In this document: positions 1-7,767 of the stretch, piece after piece
Position numbering within the stretch: the first letter of the stretch is position 1
How the letters are laid out: each line of letters starts with the position of its first letter
DNA from: Lentisphaeria bacterium
GTDB lineage: Bacteria; Verrucomicrobiota; Lentisphaeria; JABSQK01; UBA12247
Assembly: GCA_003477185.1 (NCBI GenBank)
Contig: DMTJ01000383.1
Coordinates: 1-29,274, forward strand
Length of the DNA stretch: 29,274 nucleotides
Direction: 5' to 3'
Program-made: the position numbers and the translations under genes
The notes under the pieces: generated by a model
Databases searched by the model: none
What the model was told of the DNA's origin: nothing
Seen by the model: the letters and a program-made list of their open reading frames with translations, nothing else

Positions 1-173
1 GAACGATCTTTGGAGTCAGACGGTGCTAAGGCGCGTGGCGGCTCTCGCCCTTGATTTAGGCTGACAGTGGGATCGCGTCACAGGGTTTCTGGGCCAGCTC
101 GAGCCGATCCATGGTGGGGGCGGTGAACTGCCTTGAGAGAACATAGAGGAAACACCAGCTGGCCGCAATTGGA

Positions 174-967
174 CTATTCTGACTCCGCTCTCAGTTGCTC
201 GAGGAAGGTCTGGTCGATTGTGAGGGGCGAGAGCAGAGATGGCCGCTCAGTCGCGATGTCCCTGACATTGTCTGGGTGCACAATGAGAAACGCCTCGGTA
301 AAGTCTGTGGCATGGCCAGCAGGAATCAAGGCATTGAGCTGATACTGGAAGCCCGGCTTGTGACACAGAGCGCTGTCGATCTATCCGACTGCCAACAGGT
401 TGCCGAGACTGAGGACCGGCGAAAGCGGGAGAATGAGCTTGAGGCCACCATCTGGCCCAACACCTTCGGTCAGGTATGCCAGTTCTCGAGGGGCCTCGGG
501 CAAGGGCAGGCAGAAGACAATGACGTGGGGCTGATTGGCGACCGCCAGGATGTGGTCATCCGAAAGACATAAGTAGTGCTCTTCGAGCGAAGCAGGCACT
601 GATTCCACAGCGACGGCCTCTGCTTGGTCCCCAATGCCTTGCCTACGGGAGCTCAAGGTGGTTTCATTCCAATGCGACTGGCCATACTCCCGGCCAAGCA
701 TGATGATTGCAATTCGCCGTCTCGGAAATAGCTCTGCAGTTTAGGCCCCAGCTGTGAGTATGAGGCCCGATGATAGAATTGGAAGCTAGAGTTGTGTGTG
801 CCGCCGGGCGTGGTTGCGTGATAGAGTTGGGTACCCGCTAGGCCGAGCGTCACAAGGGCCAATGCACACGCGACTTATGGGGCCCAAGCGCGGTTCTTCC
901 GAGTGCGTACCCAGAGCATTGCAGCCAAGCCAAATAGCATCGCCCATATTCTCCACTGACCGTTCAT
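174..967 (-). pseudogene. decayed gene for a membrane-anchored protein of unknown function
   Basis: An ATG at 965-967 is preceded at good spacing by GGAGGT (974-979 on the plus strand reads ACCTCC). The frame opens with MNGQWRIWAMLFGLAAML, a likely signal or membrane segment, and is then interrupted by TAA at 875-877. It resumes with a second hydrophobic stretch (VACALALVTLGLAGTQLY), shifts frame near 715-730 (the continuing frame reads RRIAIIMLGREYGQSHWNE), meets TAG at 381-383 and ends at TAG 174-176. Across these three lesions the residue composition stays protein-like, for example LAVANQPHVIVFCLPLPEAP and FTEAFLIVHPDNVRDIATE. If repaired the product would be about 264 residues. I do not recognise the family. 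It could instead be an intact gene hit by assembly errors, but three lesions favour real decay. The 173 bases downstream of it show nothing. Confidence 0.55.
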
Positions 968-1016
968 CCTGCTACCTCCGTAGTGACTCGACTCTTGTAT
1001 TCTGTCTCTGTTACGA

Positions 1017-1031
1017 TTGCGGAGATCGCAA
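1017..1031. repeat. possible diverged copy of the TGCGRACTCCGCA palindrome
   Basis: The sequence TTGCGGAGATCGCAA differs at one base from the TTGCGGAGTTCGCAA form (the reverse complement of TTGCGAACTCCGCAA) found intact elsewhere in the window. It lies in gene-free DNA. The same variant core, TGCGGAGATCGCA, also appears at 23305-23317 inside the GT-C/TPR gene. Confidence 0.3.
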
Positions 1032-1199
1032 GTTGCGGCGCTCCCACTTAAGTCAGTTACAGGACGGAAGAAAAAGGAAATGATGCAGGCAAGATTACTC
1101 GCTTAACGCGGCGATCCGGCCTGTCCATTTTGACTCGATCGTGATTCAGCTATCGCGACAAGAGCAAAGCGGGAGGCGGGGTACTCAGTCTTGGCTTTC

Positions 1200-1507
1200 G
1201 CTCATAAGTTCCTGGCCATCTCCCTTTCCCGGAGGGAGTAAATAACGTAGCCCGTGGTGCAACCATCGGTCCCCAACCACCACCGATCCCAGCCCCGGAT
1301 GCGTCGCCGAAATGCGTGGCCAACGCAGCACCTTCTCTCGCCCTTCCAGGGCTAACTCGTTTTCCAATCCGTTCGGGTGATTTGACCACCGGCTACGTTC
1401 GATTATCCTTTCGGGATACCAGTTGGACCACTACCCTTCCACGACGCAAAGACTGTGGCGAGCCGCCCGCGGCCCCACCTTCAGGGGGCTCCCTTTCCCG
1501 GAGGTAG
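1200..1507. repeat. hairpin-rich intergenic repeat-like element
   Basis: This stretch between the decayed gene and cutA is built from short inverted repeats. CTCCCTTTCCCGGAGG occurs twice in the same orientation (1220-1235 and 1489-1504). GTAGCCCGTGGTGCAACCA (1247-1265) is an imperfect inverted match of TGACCACCGGCTAC (1383-1396). Two compact hairpins lie in between: GCCCTTCCAGGGC at 1340-1352 and TATCCTTTCGGGATA at 1404-1418. From memory this phrasing (GTAGCCCGTGGTG, CTTTCGGGATA) resembles dispersed intergenic repeats of planctomycete-type genomes, but I cannot verify that here. Reading frames across it are low-complexity shadows. The preceding part, 968-1199, shows no gene. Confidence 0.45.
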
Positions 1508-1532
1508 TTGGTTGACGAGAGATCCCGTTGGC

Positions 1533-1853
1533 TCAAGGTTGGGAGACAGAGTCTTTCAGCCAGGCGGCAAAGGGCGGGTGCAGGACGGAGGCGTCTATTT
1601 CCACGAGGCAGGGGGAATCATAAGGATGTAGCGCAAGAATCTGCGCCCGGACGGCATCAAGACAATCGGTCGTGGTCTTTAGCAAAAGGATGACCTCGCT
1701 GTCATCCTGAATCTCGTCCTGCCAGCGGTAGAGCGAACGCACGGCCGGGATGACGTTGGCGCAGGCGATCAGCCGCGCGTCGAGCAGGCTACGCGCGATA
1801 TCCTCGGCCTGATTAGGGGACGACAGAGTGGTGTACAGGAGGCGCAGGGGCAT
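1533..1853 (-). CDS. cutA: CutA-like divalent-cation tolerance protein
   Basis: The 106-residue product matches the CutA family in length and motifs: an N-terminal strand MPLRLLYTTLSSP, then ARLIACANVIPAVRSLYRW with the conserved cysteine-asparagine and the RSxYxW segment, then SEVILLLKTT and LHPYDSPCLVEI. CutA proteins form trimers with a ferredoxin-like fold. They are linked to copper and other divalent-metal tolerance in E. coli, although their molecular role is unsettled. I place the start at the ATG 1851-1853; an upstream in-frame start would only add a repeat-encoded HNRHNR tail translated out of frame from the kinase gene. The gene overlaps the kinase 3' end by 41 bases and has no clear Shine-Dalgarno, so it may be translationally coupled to it. 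Its functional link to the kinase is unknown and may be accidental. Confidence 0.9.
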   Translation of the reverse strand: MPLRLLYTTLSSPNQAEDIARSLLDARLIACANVIPAVRSLYRWQDEIQDDSEVILLLKTTTDCLDAVRAQILALHPYDSPCLVEIDASVLHPPFAAWLKDSVSQP

Positions 1854-4800
1854 GCGGAGTCTGTTGTGCCGGTTGTGCCGGTTGTGCGGGTTGTGCGGCG
1901 GGTGTGGCGGCGGCGTTAAAGCTGATGTTGGACAGGTCTCCGGCCCAGATGCAGTAGAGCATCTCGCGGGCATTGTAGAAATAGACGCGATTGTTGATCA
2001 CGGCAGGCTGGCAGATCTTGCCGTCAATGCTTGGACGAGATGCCACAGTGATGTCCGGGCGGCTAAGCTTCTTGCCATGAGCGTTCATGTACATGGGAAA
2101 CTGCAGCTGCTTCTCAGGAACGACGTAGCCCGGGTGGAACAGGCTCGCGTACTCTTCGATATGCACCAGGCCATCCTCCTCGATCTGCCACAGCGGTTGC
2201 CCGCCAGCTAGGGTTATGCAGTTCAACCGGCGCGTCGCAACTACTACGATTTGGTCGCCCACTGCGAGATCCGCAATCGCCTGGTCGAAAGGACACTCCC
2301 AGATGGTGTTTCCGGTGGTGACGTCCATCATCCGAATCGACCGGTCTAGCTGGATCAACATGCCAAATGTGGTCTGCTCTACGCGTACCTCCTCCATGGG
2401 TTTGAGGCCATCGCGCGCGGGCCAGAGCTCCTCGCCAGTGGAGCCGCTCAAGCAGTGAATGCGCGCCTCATGGCGGCCTTTGGAGCTCTCGTTGAGAATC
2501 AGGATCAACCGGCCCGCCCGCTCGCTGAGTGACTTGCGATAGATGGAGCCGTCAGGAATGTGGGTGTTGTGAAACAGGTGCCGCTCCCAGAGCATGACCG
2601 GCTGGGGCGAAAGGGAATAGGCAGCGACTGTGGCTCGGCTGGCGACAAAGACCCGCGATTCGTCTTCACTGACGTGGATGTCGATGATGTCCTTGGGGAC
2701 GGAGATGCGGGCGACTCCGGTGCCGTCTGCGGCGTTTGCGATCTGCAGTGAGCGGCTGTTGGTCGCAATGACGAGATAGCGCGTACCAATGCCAATGCGG
2801 TCGCTGTCAGACGAGCTAGGCAGTGGCAGGCGCCAGCTGTTTCGGCCGGTGCGAGGGTCGACTTTAAACACACGAGAAGCGTCTTGGAAGAGCAGACCGG
2901 CTGAGCGCAGATATGCCTGCATATCACGCACGACTTCCTGCTTAATGTCCCAGAGCAGGTAGCCATTCTGCGCGTGAACAGCACGCAGAGCGCTGTCTTC
3001 CTGAGACTGGAGGTAGACGCCGTTGATGTCTGCGACGGGCTTGGCAATGTCGATCTTCAGGTTCTGGGGGTCGTTGGCAATGGATCGTGTCCAAATGAAC
3101 GTCCCGCCGGGCACAAGCGCCTGAAAGCTTGGCCGGTTGTGATGCCTGAGCGTGCGCACTCCGAGATTCATCAGCAGGAGCAACTCTTCTTCCTTGAGCA
3201 CAGACTCCTCGCTTTCGCCTCCGCTCTGGCGCCGGATCGTCTCTAGCTCTGCTTTGAGCCGGGCACTGTGGCGCTCGACATAAACGGCGGCCCATTCAGC
3301 GGCGCGCTGGGTCCGCCTTAGCTTTTGCTGGGTCTCCTGACGCTGGAGGCCCCCGGTGCGAACCGATTCTTCAAGTTCTTTTTCGAGATACTCATAGAGG
3401 TAGAAGGCCACGACTTCCAGCTGACGCGCCTTTGCATCTAGAACTAGCGGGTTTGTGACAGTCACGCGTTGCTGATCAAAGTCCGCTGCTGCTTGATCCC
3501 AGAGAAGGACAAGATGTGGCTCAAGCTCGCGAATGCGCTCTTGGAGGTCCAAGATTCCTTTGTTTGCCCGCCTGCTTTTTTCGAACTCATCCTTGGCGAT
3601 CTGTACGGCGAGGCGTCTCCGCTCCTGGACCATGCCCATGTAGACCTCACTGGCGGCTTCGACGTAGGCGGTAAGGTCGCGGGGAAGCTGACGGTCTACA
3701 ATCGCTTGCTCGCGATCCGCGCGAATTCGGGCGGATCCTTGGTCCATGACGTCCATGACCTTTGGCTTGCCGGAGGTGGGCCGAAGTTGTACCCGCCCCT
3801 CGGATTTGTCCTCTGGGCGTTGATTGAATCCCAGGCCCAGGAGCAGCGGCAGAATGATGGAGCACACGGCCTGCACGCCGAACTTTCCGCCCCCTCCCAT
3901 TAGCGAGAATACCGCTGCCAGGGCAAAGCAGACCCCCATTAAGGGAACCCAGATTACGATACTGATAAACATGGATGAAATGGCGGTGACAATGACGGAG
4001 GCCCATAAGCCGTGGTAGATAAGCTTGCCTACAGTCGCCTCCATACCCGGGGCACCCGATGATGGCGGCGGCATAGGCGCTGCGGTTGCCGCGCGCAACT
4101 GCTGCTGTGTGCCAAGGTGGGTCTGCTTCGCAGGAGCGGGGGCTGGTTTGGGGGCCTCTTTGGCAAAAGGGTCGTCGAGTCCACGCTCACTGATCGCACA
4201 CCAAGGACATTCGGCCAGCTCGTCGCTAAAAATGTGATCTTCACTCTTGGCGCAGGTCTGGCAACGCGTAGACTCCTTACCGAGGACATCGTACCATTCA
4301 CGAGCGGTCGGGCGGTTGCGCTCGTTATGGAGCCCGTCCATAAAGCAGCGTTTGGCCAGCTCGCGCAGTGGTGATGGCATCGCCGCGTACGGCGGCGCGT
4401 ATGCGGGCGGGTAGAGCCGCCCGGCGTATTTGGGATCTGTGCCAAGTTCGTAGGGGTAGAGGCCGAGCTGAATCTTGGCCTCGGTGCTCGGCGCATTCTC
4501 CACAGCGGCACCACGGCTCTGAAAGGGGTGAAAGCCTTGCATCAGGAAGCGGAATACCAGCACGCCGAGCGAAAATAGATCGGAGTAATAACGATCATGG
4601 TCCTGATCGTGAAAGGAGGTACGCTGCAGCTGCGGTGGCAAGTACTCAGGAGAGCCAACCCGCGAGAAGTAGATGGTCCCGCTCTGGTTGTCGAGAATCT
4701 GAAACGAGTCACAGTCAATGAGAGTAATCAGCGAGTCAGGCGCAATCAGGATGTTTTTCTCGCGCAAATCTCCGACGCAATGCCCCTTCTCGTGGAGAGC

Positions 4801-5220
4801 GGCGATAGCGCTTGCCAGATTCCAAGCGGCACAGAGCAGGTGCTCCCAGGTAAAGCTGCCGGCGAACTGTCGCACGCGGTCCTGCGTATCGTAATAAAGG
4901 TGCGCTTCGCGAAAGCGTTCATCCAGGTAGGGCATGAGGTAGCCACAGAAATCCTGCCCGCCACGATCCCGGTAGAGCAATTCCTCGGGCCACGCAATGG
5001 AATGATGGCGCGGCTGCATGGGATCATTTGGCGGATTTTCCGCCATGACCTGCAGCTTCTGGTGCAGTTCTGCGGTGATGCGACGGCTATGAAAGATCTT
5101 AGCGCATTGGTCCGTGCGGTCATTGCAGGAGTAAATAGCTCCTTCACCGCCTTCCTTCCCCAGGGACGTGAGTGCTACGGCGGTGCCGTTCGATGTGTAT
5201 AATGTCATCGTCTCAGGCAT
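1813..5220 (-). CDS. TerY-P-type protein kinase with zinc ribbon, membrane segments, coiled coil and PQQ-like propeller
   Basis: This 1135-residue protein starts at an ATG (5218-5220) with AGGAG six bases upstream, and overlaps the phosphatase stop by 8 bases. Residues 1-315 form a Ser/Thr-type kinase domain: glycine loop GKEGGEG (21-27), lysine K41, catalytic segment VGDLREKN (D151, N156), metal-binding D169 in IDCDSF, SPE motif (190-192) and D214. The HRD and DFG motifs are altered to VGD and DCD, as in YegI-like kinases. C320/C323/C338/C341 form a zinc ribbon. Three hydrophobic segments fill about 405-465, and a charged coiled-coil region spans about 500-670. From about 700 to 1105 come beta-propeller repeats of PQQ type, such as DPRTGRNSWRL, SGSTGEELW and DVTTGNTIW, followed by a PAQ tail. 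Neighbouring PP2C and VWA genes make this the kinase of a TerY-P triad. I infer that the kinase faces the cytoplasm and that the propeller may sense something outside or act as a scaffold. Confidence 0.85.
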   Translation of the reverse strand: MPETMTLYTSNGTAVALTSLGKEGGEGAIYSCNDRTDQCAKIFHSRRITAELHQKLQVMAENPPNDPMQPRHHSIAWPEELLYRDRGGQDFCGYLMPYLDERFREAHLYYDTQDRVRQFAGSFTWEHLLCAAWNLASAIAALHEKGHCVGDLREKNILIAPDSLITLIDCDSFQILDNQSGTIYFSRVGSPEYLPPQLQRTSFHDQDHDRYYSDLFSLGVLVFRFLMQGFHPFQSRGAAVENAPSTEAKIQLGLYPYELGTDPKYAGRLYPPAYAPPYAAMPSPLRELAKRCFMDGLHNERNRPTAREWYDVLGKESTRCQTCAKSEDHIFSDELAECPWCAISERGLDDPFAKEAPKPAPAPAKQTHLGTQQQLRAATAAPMPPPSSGAPGMEATVGKLIYHGLWASVIVTAISSMFISIVIWVPLMGVCFALAAVFSLMGGGGKFGVQAVCSIILPLLLGLGFNQRPEDKSEGRVQLRPTSGKPKVMDVMDQGSARIRADREQAIVDRQLPRDLTAYVEAASEVYMGMVQERRRLAVQIAKDEFEKSRRANKGILDLQERIRELEPHLVLLWDQAAADFDQQRVTVTNPLVLDAKARQLEVVAFYLYEYLEKELEESVRTGGLQRQETQQKLRRTQRAAEWAAVYVERHSARLKAELETIRRQSGGESEESVLKEEELLLLMNLGVRTLRHHNRPSFQALVPGGTFIWTRSIANDPQNLKIDIAKPVADINGVYLQSQEDSALRAVHAQNGYLLWDIKQEVVRDMQAYLRSAGLLFQDASRVFKVDPRTGRNSWRLPLPSSSDSDRIGIGTRYLVIATNSRSLQIANAADGTGVARISVPKDIIDIHVSEDESRVFVASRATVAAYSLSPQPVMLWERHLFHNTHIPDGSIYRKSLSERAGRLILILNESSKGRHEARIHCLSGSTGEELWPARDGLKPMEEVRVEQTTFGMLIQLDRSIRMMDVTTGNTIWECPFDQAIADLAVGDQIVVVATRRLNCITLAGGQPLWQIEEDGLVHIEEYASLFHPGYVVPEKQLQFPMYMNAHGKKLSRPDITVASRPSIDGKICQPAVINNRVYFYNAREMLYCIWAGDLSNISFNAAATPAAQPAQPAQPAQQTPHAPAPPVHHSVVP
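1864..1899. repeat. four tandem nonamers at the 3' end of the kinase gene
   Basis: Four direct units of TTGTGCCGG, TTGTGCCGG, TTGTGCGGG and TTGTGCGGC lie head to tail. In the kinase frame they encode a PAQ tripeptide repeat. The array sits immediately upstream of the cutA start codon. Its length is a multiple of three, so gain or loss of units would keep the kinase frame. Confidence 0.85.
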
Positions 5221-5971
5221 TAAGAACTCCTATCACCAGCGTCTTATCGTCGTCACAGTTGGCACAGACTTTGTCTGATTCCAAGAGCTCACGGAGCGCA
5301 ATCTCACCGTCTTCAGGGGCAGCAACTGTACGTGCGAACGAGAATAATGGTCGAAAAAATCCTGGAAATGCTCGCCAGTCACCGTTGGCTCGTTGGAGTG
5401 CAGCGCGCTGGCAGCCGTCTGTGAAGACGGCGAAGGCATTGCATTCCGGCCACAGAGCGCTCACCCGAATCTGCCCATGCCAGTCATTCATGGTCAGGGG
5501 GTCCACCTCATTCGTGTACTCGTTCTCGGTGGGCGGCATGACCAGTCCCGCGCCTTGCGGCTGGTTTGCGACCACAGCACCATCGCCAATCTGAGCAGCC
5601 ACCAGCATCTGCTTGACTGCAATTGCGACGATAAGAGTTGTCCCTAAATCGCGAAGTTCGCAACCCAGCGCCTCGGCTTCCTGCTCAAGCTGCAGACGAG
5701 CGGAGACAATTCCAGCTTCGGCCAATTCGCTGGGATCGGCATTGATCCCAGATCGCAGCCCTGCGGCTACAGACTCGGCAGCAATCCGCGCAGCGGTACC
5801 CGATCCATGCGCAGAGTGTCGGGCGCTTCCGAGCCCATCAGCAACGGCCACGACCAGCGTATCAGGCTCAACGCGGATCATGGCATAGGCATCCTGGCAC
5901 GGCAAACCGTCACGCTCATGCAGCGCACCGACGACGGAAGAGCCAAAGCCATTAGGCAAGGTATGGGACAT
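5213..5971 (-). CDS. PP2C-family protein phosphatase of the TerY-P triad
   Basis: The product, 252 residues from the chosen ATG (5969-5971), carries the PP2C metal-site motifs in order: CQDAY near the N-terminus (D27), VVAVADGLGSA (D45, G46), IGDGAVV, FTDGCQ and a C-terminal DDDKTLV. These aspartates bind the two metal ions that hydrolyse phosphoserine or phosphothreonine. It most likely reverses the action of the adjacent kinase or acts on the VWA partner. It begins 14 bases after the VWA gene and its TGA overlaps the kinase ATG (ATGCCTGA), so the three genes form a coupled operon. A GTG at 6005-6007 could add 12 residues, but these overlap the VWA gene and match nothing in PP2C proteins. 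Confidence 0.9.
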   Translation of the reverse strand: MSHTLPNGFGSSVVGALHERDGLPCQDAYAMIRVEPDTLVVAVADGLGSARHSAHGSGTAARIAAESVAAGLRSGINADPSELAEAGIVSARLQLEQEAEALGCELRDLGTTLIVAIAVKQMLVAAQIGDGAVVANQPQGAGLVMPPTENEYTNEVDPLTMNDWHGQIRVSALWPECNAFAVFTDGCQRAALQRANGDWRAFPGFFRPLFSFARTVAAPEDGEIALRELLESDKVCANCDDDKTLVIGVLNA

Positions 5972-5985
5972 CAGGGCAGACCGGC

Positions 5986-6687
5986 TTAGGTTTCGATTCG
6001 CGCCCACGCCGTTGCCCCCGTCGTGGGGTCATCGAGCTCCACGTGATCGCCAGGTCGCGACGATGACACGCGCGTCTGGCTCTTGGAGAGCCACTGAAAC
6101 ATGCTGCGGAACTTGTTCTCCATCAGCAGCAGTGGAGGGCGGCTCGCCGGGGAAAGGGCGTGCAGTACATCCATGTTCGCATCCCCCACGCCAACGGCGA
6201 AGAAGAGGAATTTGCTGTCTTCCTCACCACTGTGAATTAACTGCACGGTTTCGTTCCAGGCCTCTGAGCCCTCGCGCATGTCGGTAGGCTCACCGTCGGT
6301 CAACATAAAAATCCAAGGCCGGTAGTAGTCTACGCCGAGCGTCTTGTAGTGGATTTTTCGCTCCTGCACCATATCGATCGCCTGCCGAATCGCGGCTCCC
6401 ATGGGGGTGCGGCCCCGGGCTCGCAATGGTTGCGGCTGAAACTGCTCGATCGGCGTAAAGGGCTGGTTAATCTCAACGCGCTCACCGAAGGTTACGGTAG
6501 CGAGGTCCACGCGCTTGCGGGCTAATTCATCCTCACAGACCTCGCTATGAAAAAGTGCGATCCCCTCGTTCAGCTGGTCAATGCGACCACCGACCGTCAT
6601 CGAATGCGAGGTATCCAGCAACAGGACTGTTGCGCAGTGCGGTTGTTGCGTGTTGGCAATCTCAATCTGGTCAATCAGCCCAGCCAT
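5986..6687 (-). CDS. TerY-like von Willebrand factor A (VWA) protein
   Basis: The 233-residue product is a single VWA domain with a complete MIDAS metal site: DTSHS (D25, S27, S29), T94 in RGRTPMG and TDGEPTD (D131). Its length and the LLLDTSHSM and TPMGAAI phrasing match TerY, the VWA member of tellurite-resistance-type stress systems. In TerY-P triads, a TerY VWA protein, a PP2C phosphatase and a kinase are encoded together and are thought to form a phosphorylation-controlled signalling module; the order here is VWA, PP2C, kinase. The start is the ATG at 6685-6687, preceded by GGAGAAACC. An upstream extension of 39 codons exists but is arginine-rich and outside the family. No terC, terD or terZ gene is in the window. 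Confidence 0.9.
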   Translation of the reverse strand: MAGLIDQIEIANTQQPHCATVLLLDTSHSMTVGGRIDQLNEGIALFHSEVCEDELARKRVDLATVTFGERVEINQPFTPIEQFQPQPLRARGRTPMGAAIRQAIDMVQERKIHYKTLGVDYYRPWIFMLTDGEPTDMREGSEAWNETVQLIHSGEEDSKFLFFAVGVGDANMDVLHALSPASRPPLLLMENKFRSMFQWLSKSQTRVSSSRPGDHVELDDPTTGATAWARIET

Positions 6688-7029
6688 AGGTTTCTCCGAA
6701 GGGACGCTTTGCGGTACAAGCCTATAGTCTACCGGCAAAGCCCTTCTCGTGCAACCTCTAATGCGCACGCGCCGCGCGCCAGGCGGCGCCAGAAGGTCGA
6801 GCAAAGCGTAGCCCTTTCCCCCTGCCCTTTACCCTTTACCCGTGTCCGGTAGCTTCTTTCACCGCCCGCGTGAGAACGAGGGGAGCCACCGTGGAGAGGG
6901 TCGTGGCTGACGACGGAATCGACGGCAGCGGTGTGGATGTCCAGGACGTCGTGCTCTGGGGCACGGGCACGGGCCGGCAAAGGAAGAGGGGAACGGGATC
7001 GGGGCAACTAAGCGACCATAGCTGGCAGC
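6688..7029. other. gene-free spacer between the pilin train and the TerY-P triad
   Basis: I see no gene in these 342 bases. A GC-rich hairpin, GCGCCGC (6769-6775) with GCGGCGC (6783-6789), lies about 80 bases before the VWA start. A pyrimidine-rich stretch runs from about 6812 to 6842. Reading frames here are arginine/proline-rich, with no ribosome site and no family resemblance. The spacer suggests that the triad has its own promoter, but I cannot point to convincing -35 and -10 boxes. Confidence 0.5.
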
Positions 7030-7767
7030 TCAGTGAGAAAGCCAGCTGGGGATCAAGGTGTCATTCACCACTTTCCACAGCGCTCTGGCCGTGCCCTCGG
7101 CCTTCTTGTCCACATCCTTGATGCTGGTGTAGTCCGCCTCCGCGTAGTTCCTCAAAAATGTGTTGTAGATCACTTGGGAGTTGAACTCGTTCAGAGTCTG
7201 GGAAAGGTGGGAGCCCATGGGCAGAGCGTGGACGACGTCGTGCATCACCTTGACATCGATCGCATTGTCACCATTGAAGTCCAGATAGAACTGCGGGGCG
7301 CGAAAGCCCAGCACGTAGGCAAAGCCAATATTCACGGACTTGCGGTCGTTAATTTCTCCATAGGACTGCTTGGCGTGCACGATGTTGAACTTTTCGGTGT
7401 AGGTCCCACTGCGGCGCGGATAGCGCAGCTCGACGGTCTTGGTCAGGGTGTAGAGGCCATCGGGAAGGCTGGAGGCATCAAGGCGCTCTCGGTCAATCAC
7501 CGCGGCTCTGGCCATACTATCCTGGGTGCTTTCAAACAGCTGACCGGTCAGGGCCTCGAGTTCGTCCATAGACTTGCGCAGGTCTGCGACCTCTTTACGG
7601 GAGGCCGCTAAGTCCTCCGAGAGCGCGGCAATCGCGGCCTGTGATTCCTGGTGCCGTTGCTGAGAATCATAGATGATCCAGCCAATTCCGGCCAAGGAAA
7701 TTACTGCAGCAAGGAAGCTGAGGAAGCTCACCCCCCGGGCAATGCTGTCTGTGTTGGGGTCACTCAT
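7030..7767 (-). CDS. membrane-anchored coiled-coil protein of unknown function
   Basis: The 245-residue product starts at the ATG 7765-7767, with GGAG seven bases upstream, and overlaps the stop of the lipoprotein gene (ATGAGTGA), so it is translationally coupled. It has a short polar N-terminus, one membrane segment at about residues 12-33 (SFLSFLAAVISLAGIGWIIY) and a coiled coil at about 34-85 (SEDLAASRKEVADLRKSMDE). A globular C-terminal region follows, containing YTLTKTVELRYP, FYLDFNGDNAIDVKVMHD and RALWKVVNDTLIPSW. I do not recognise the C-terminal domain. Its position as last gene of the pilin train and its topology fit an envelope scaffold or assembly factor, which is inference only. 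Confidence 0.75.
   Translation of the reverse strand: MSDPNTDSIARGVSFLSFLAAVISLAGIGWIIYDSQQRHQESQAAIAALSEDLAASRKEVADLRKSMDELEALTGQLFESTQDSMARAAVIDRERLDASSLPDGLYTLTKTVELRYPRRSGTYTEKFNIVHAKQSYGEINDRKSVNIGFAYVLGFRAPQFYLDFNGDNAIDVKVMHDVVHALPMGSHLSQTLNEFNSQVIYNTFLRNYAEADYTSIKDVDKKAEGTARALWKVVNDTLIPSWLSH

Noticed and set aside
195..572. Plus-strand open frame opposite the decayed membrane gene
   Set aside because: The minus-strand frame has better protein composition, an RBS and a signal segment; the plus frame is its antisense shadow.
1150..1389. Open frames across the hairpin-rich element
   Set aside because: They translate inverted repeats, have no ribosome site, and look like the shadow frames typical of such repeats.
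1533..1973. Longer cutA with an N-terminal HNRHNR extension
   Set aside because: The extension is the nonamer array read in another frame; the CutA family begins at MPLRLLYTT.
6729..7007. Minus-strand open frame of about 90 codons between the pilin train and the VWA gene
   Set aside because: Arginine/proline-rich low-complexity text, no ribosome site and no family resemblance; it also overlaps the VWA leader.
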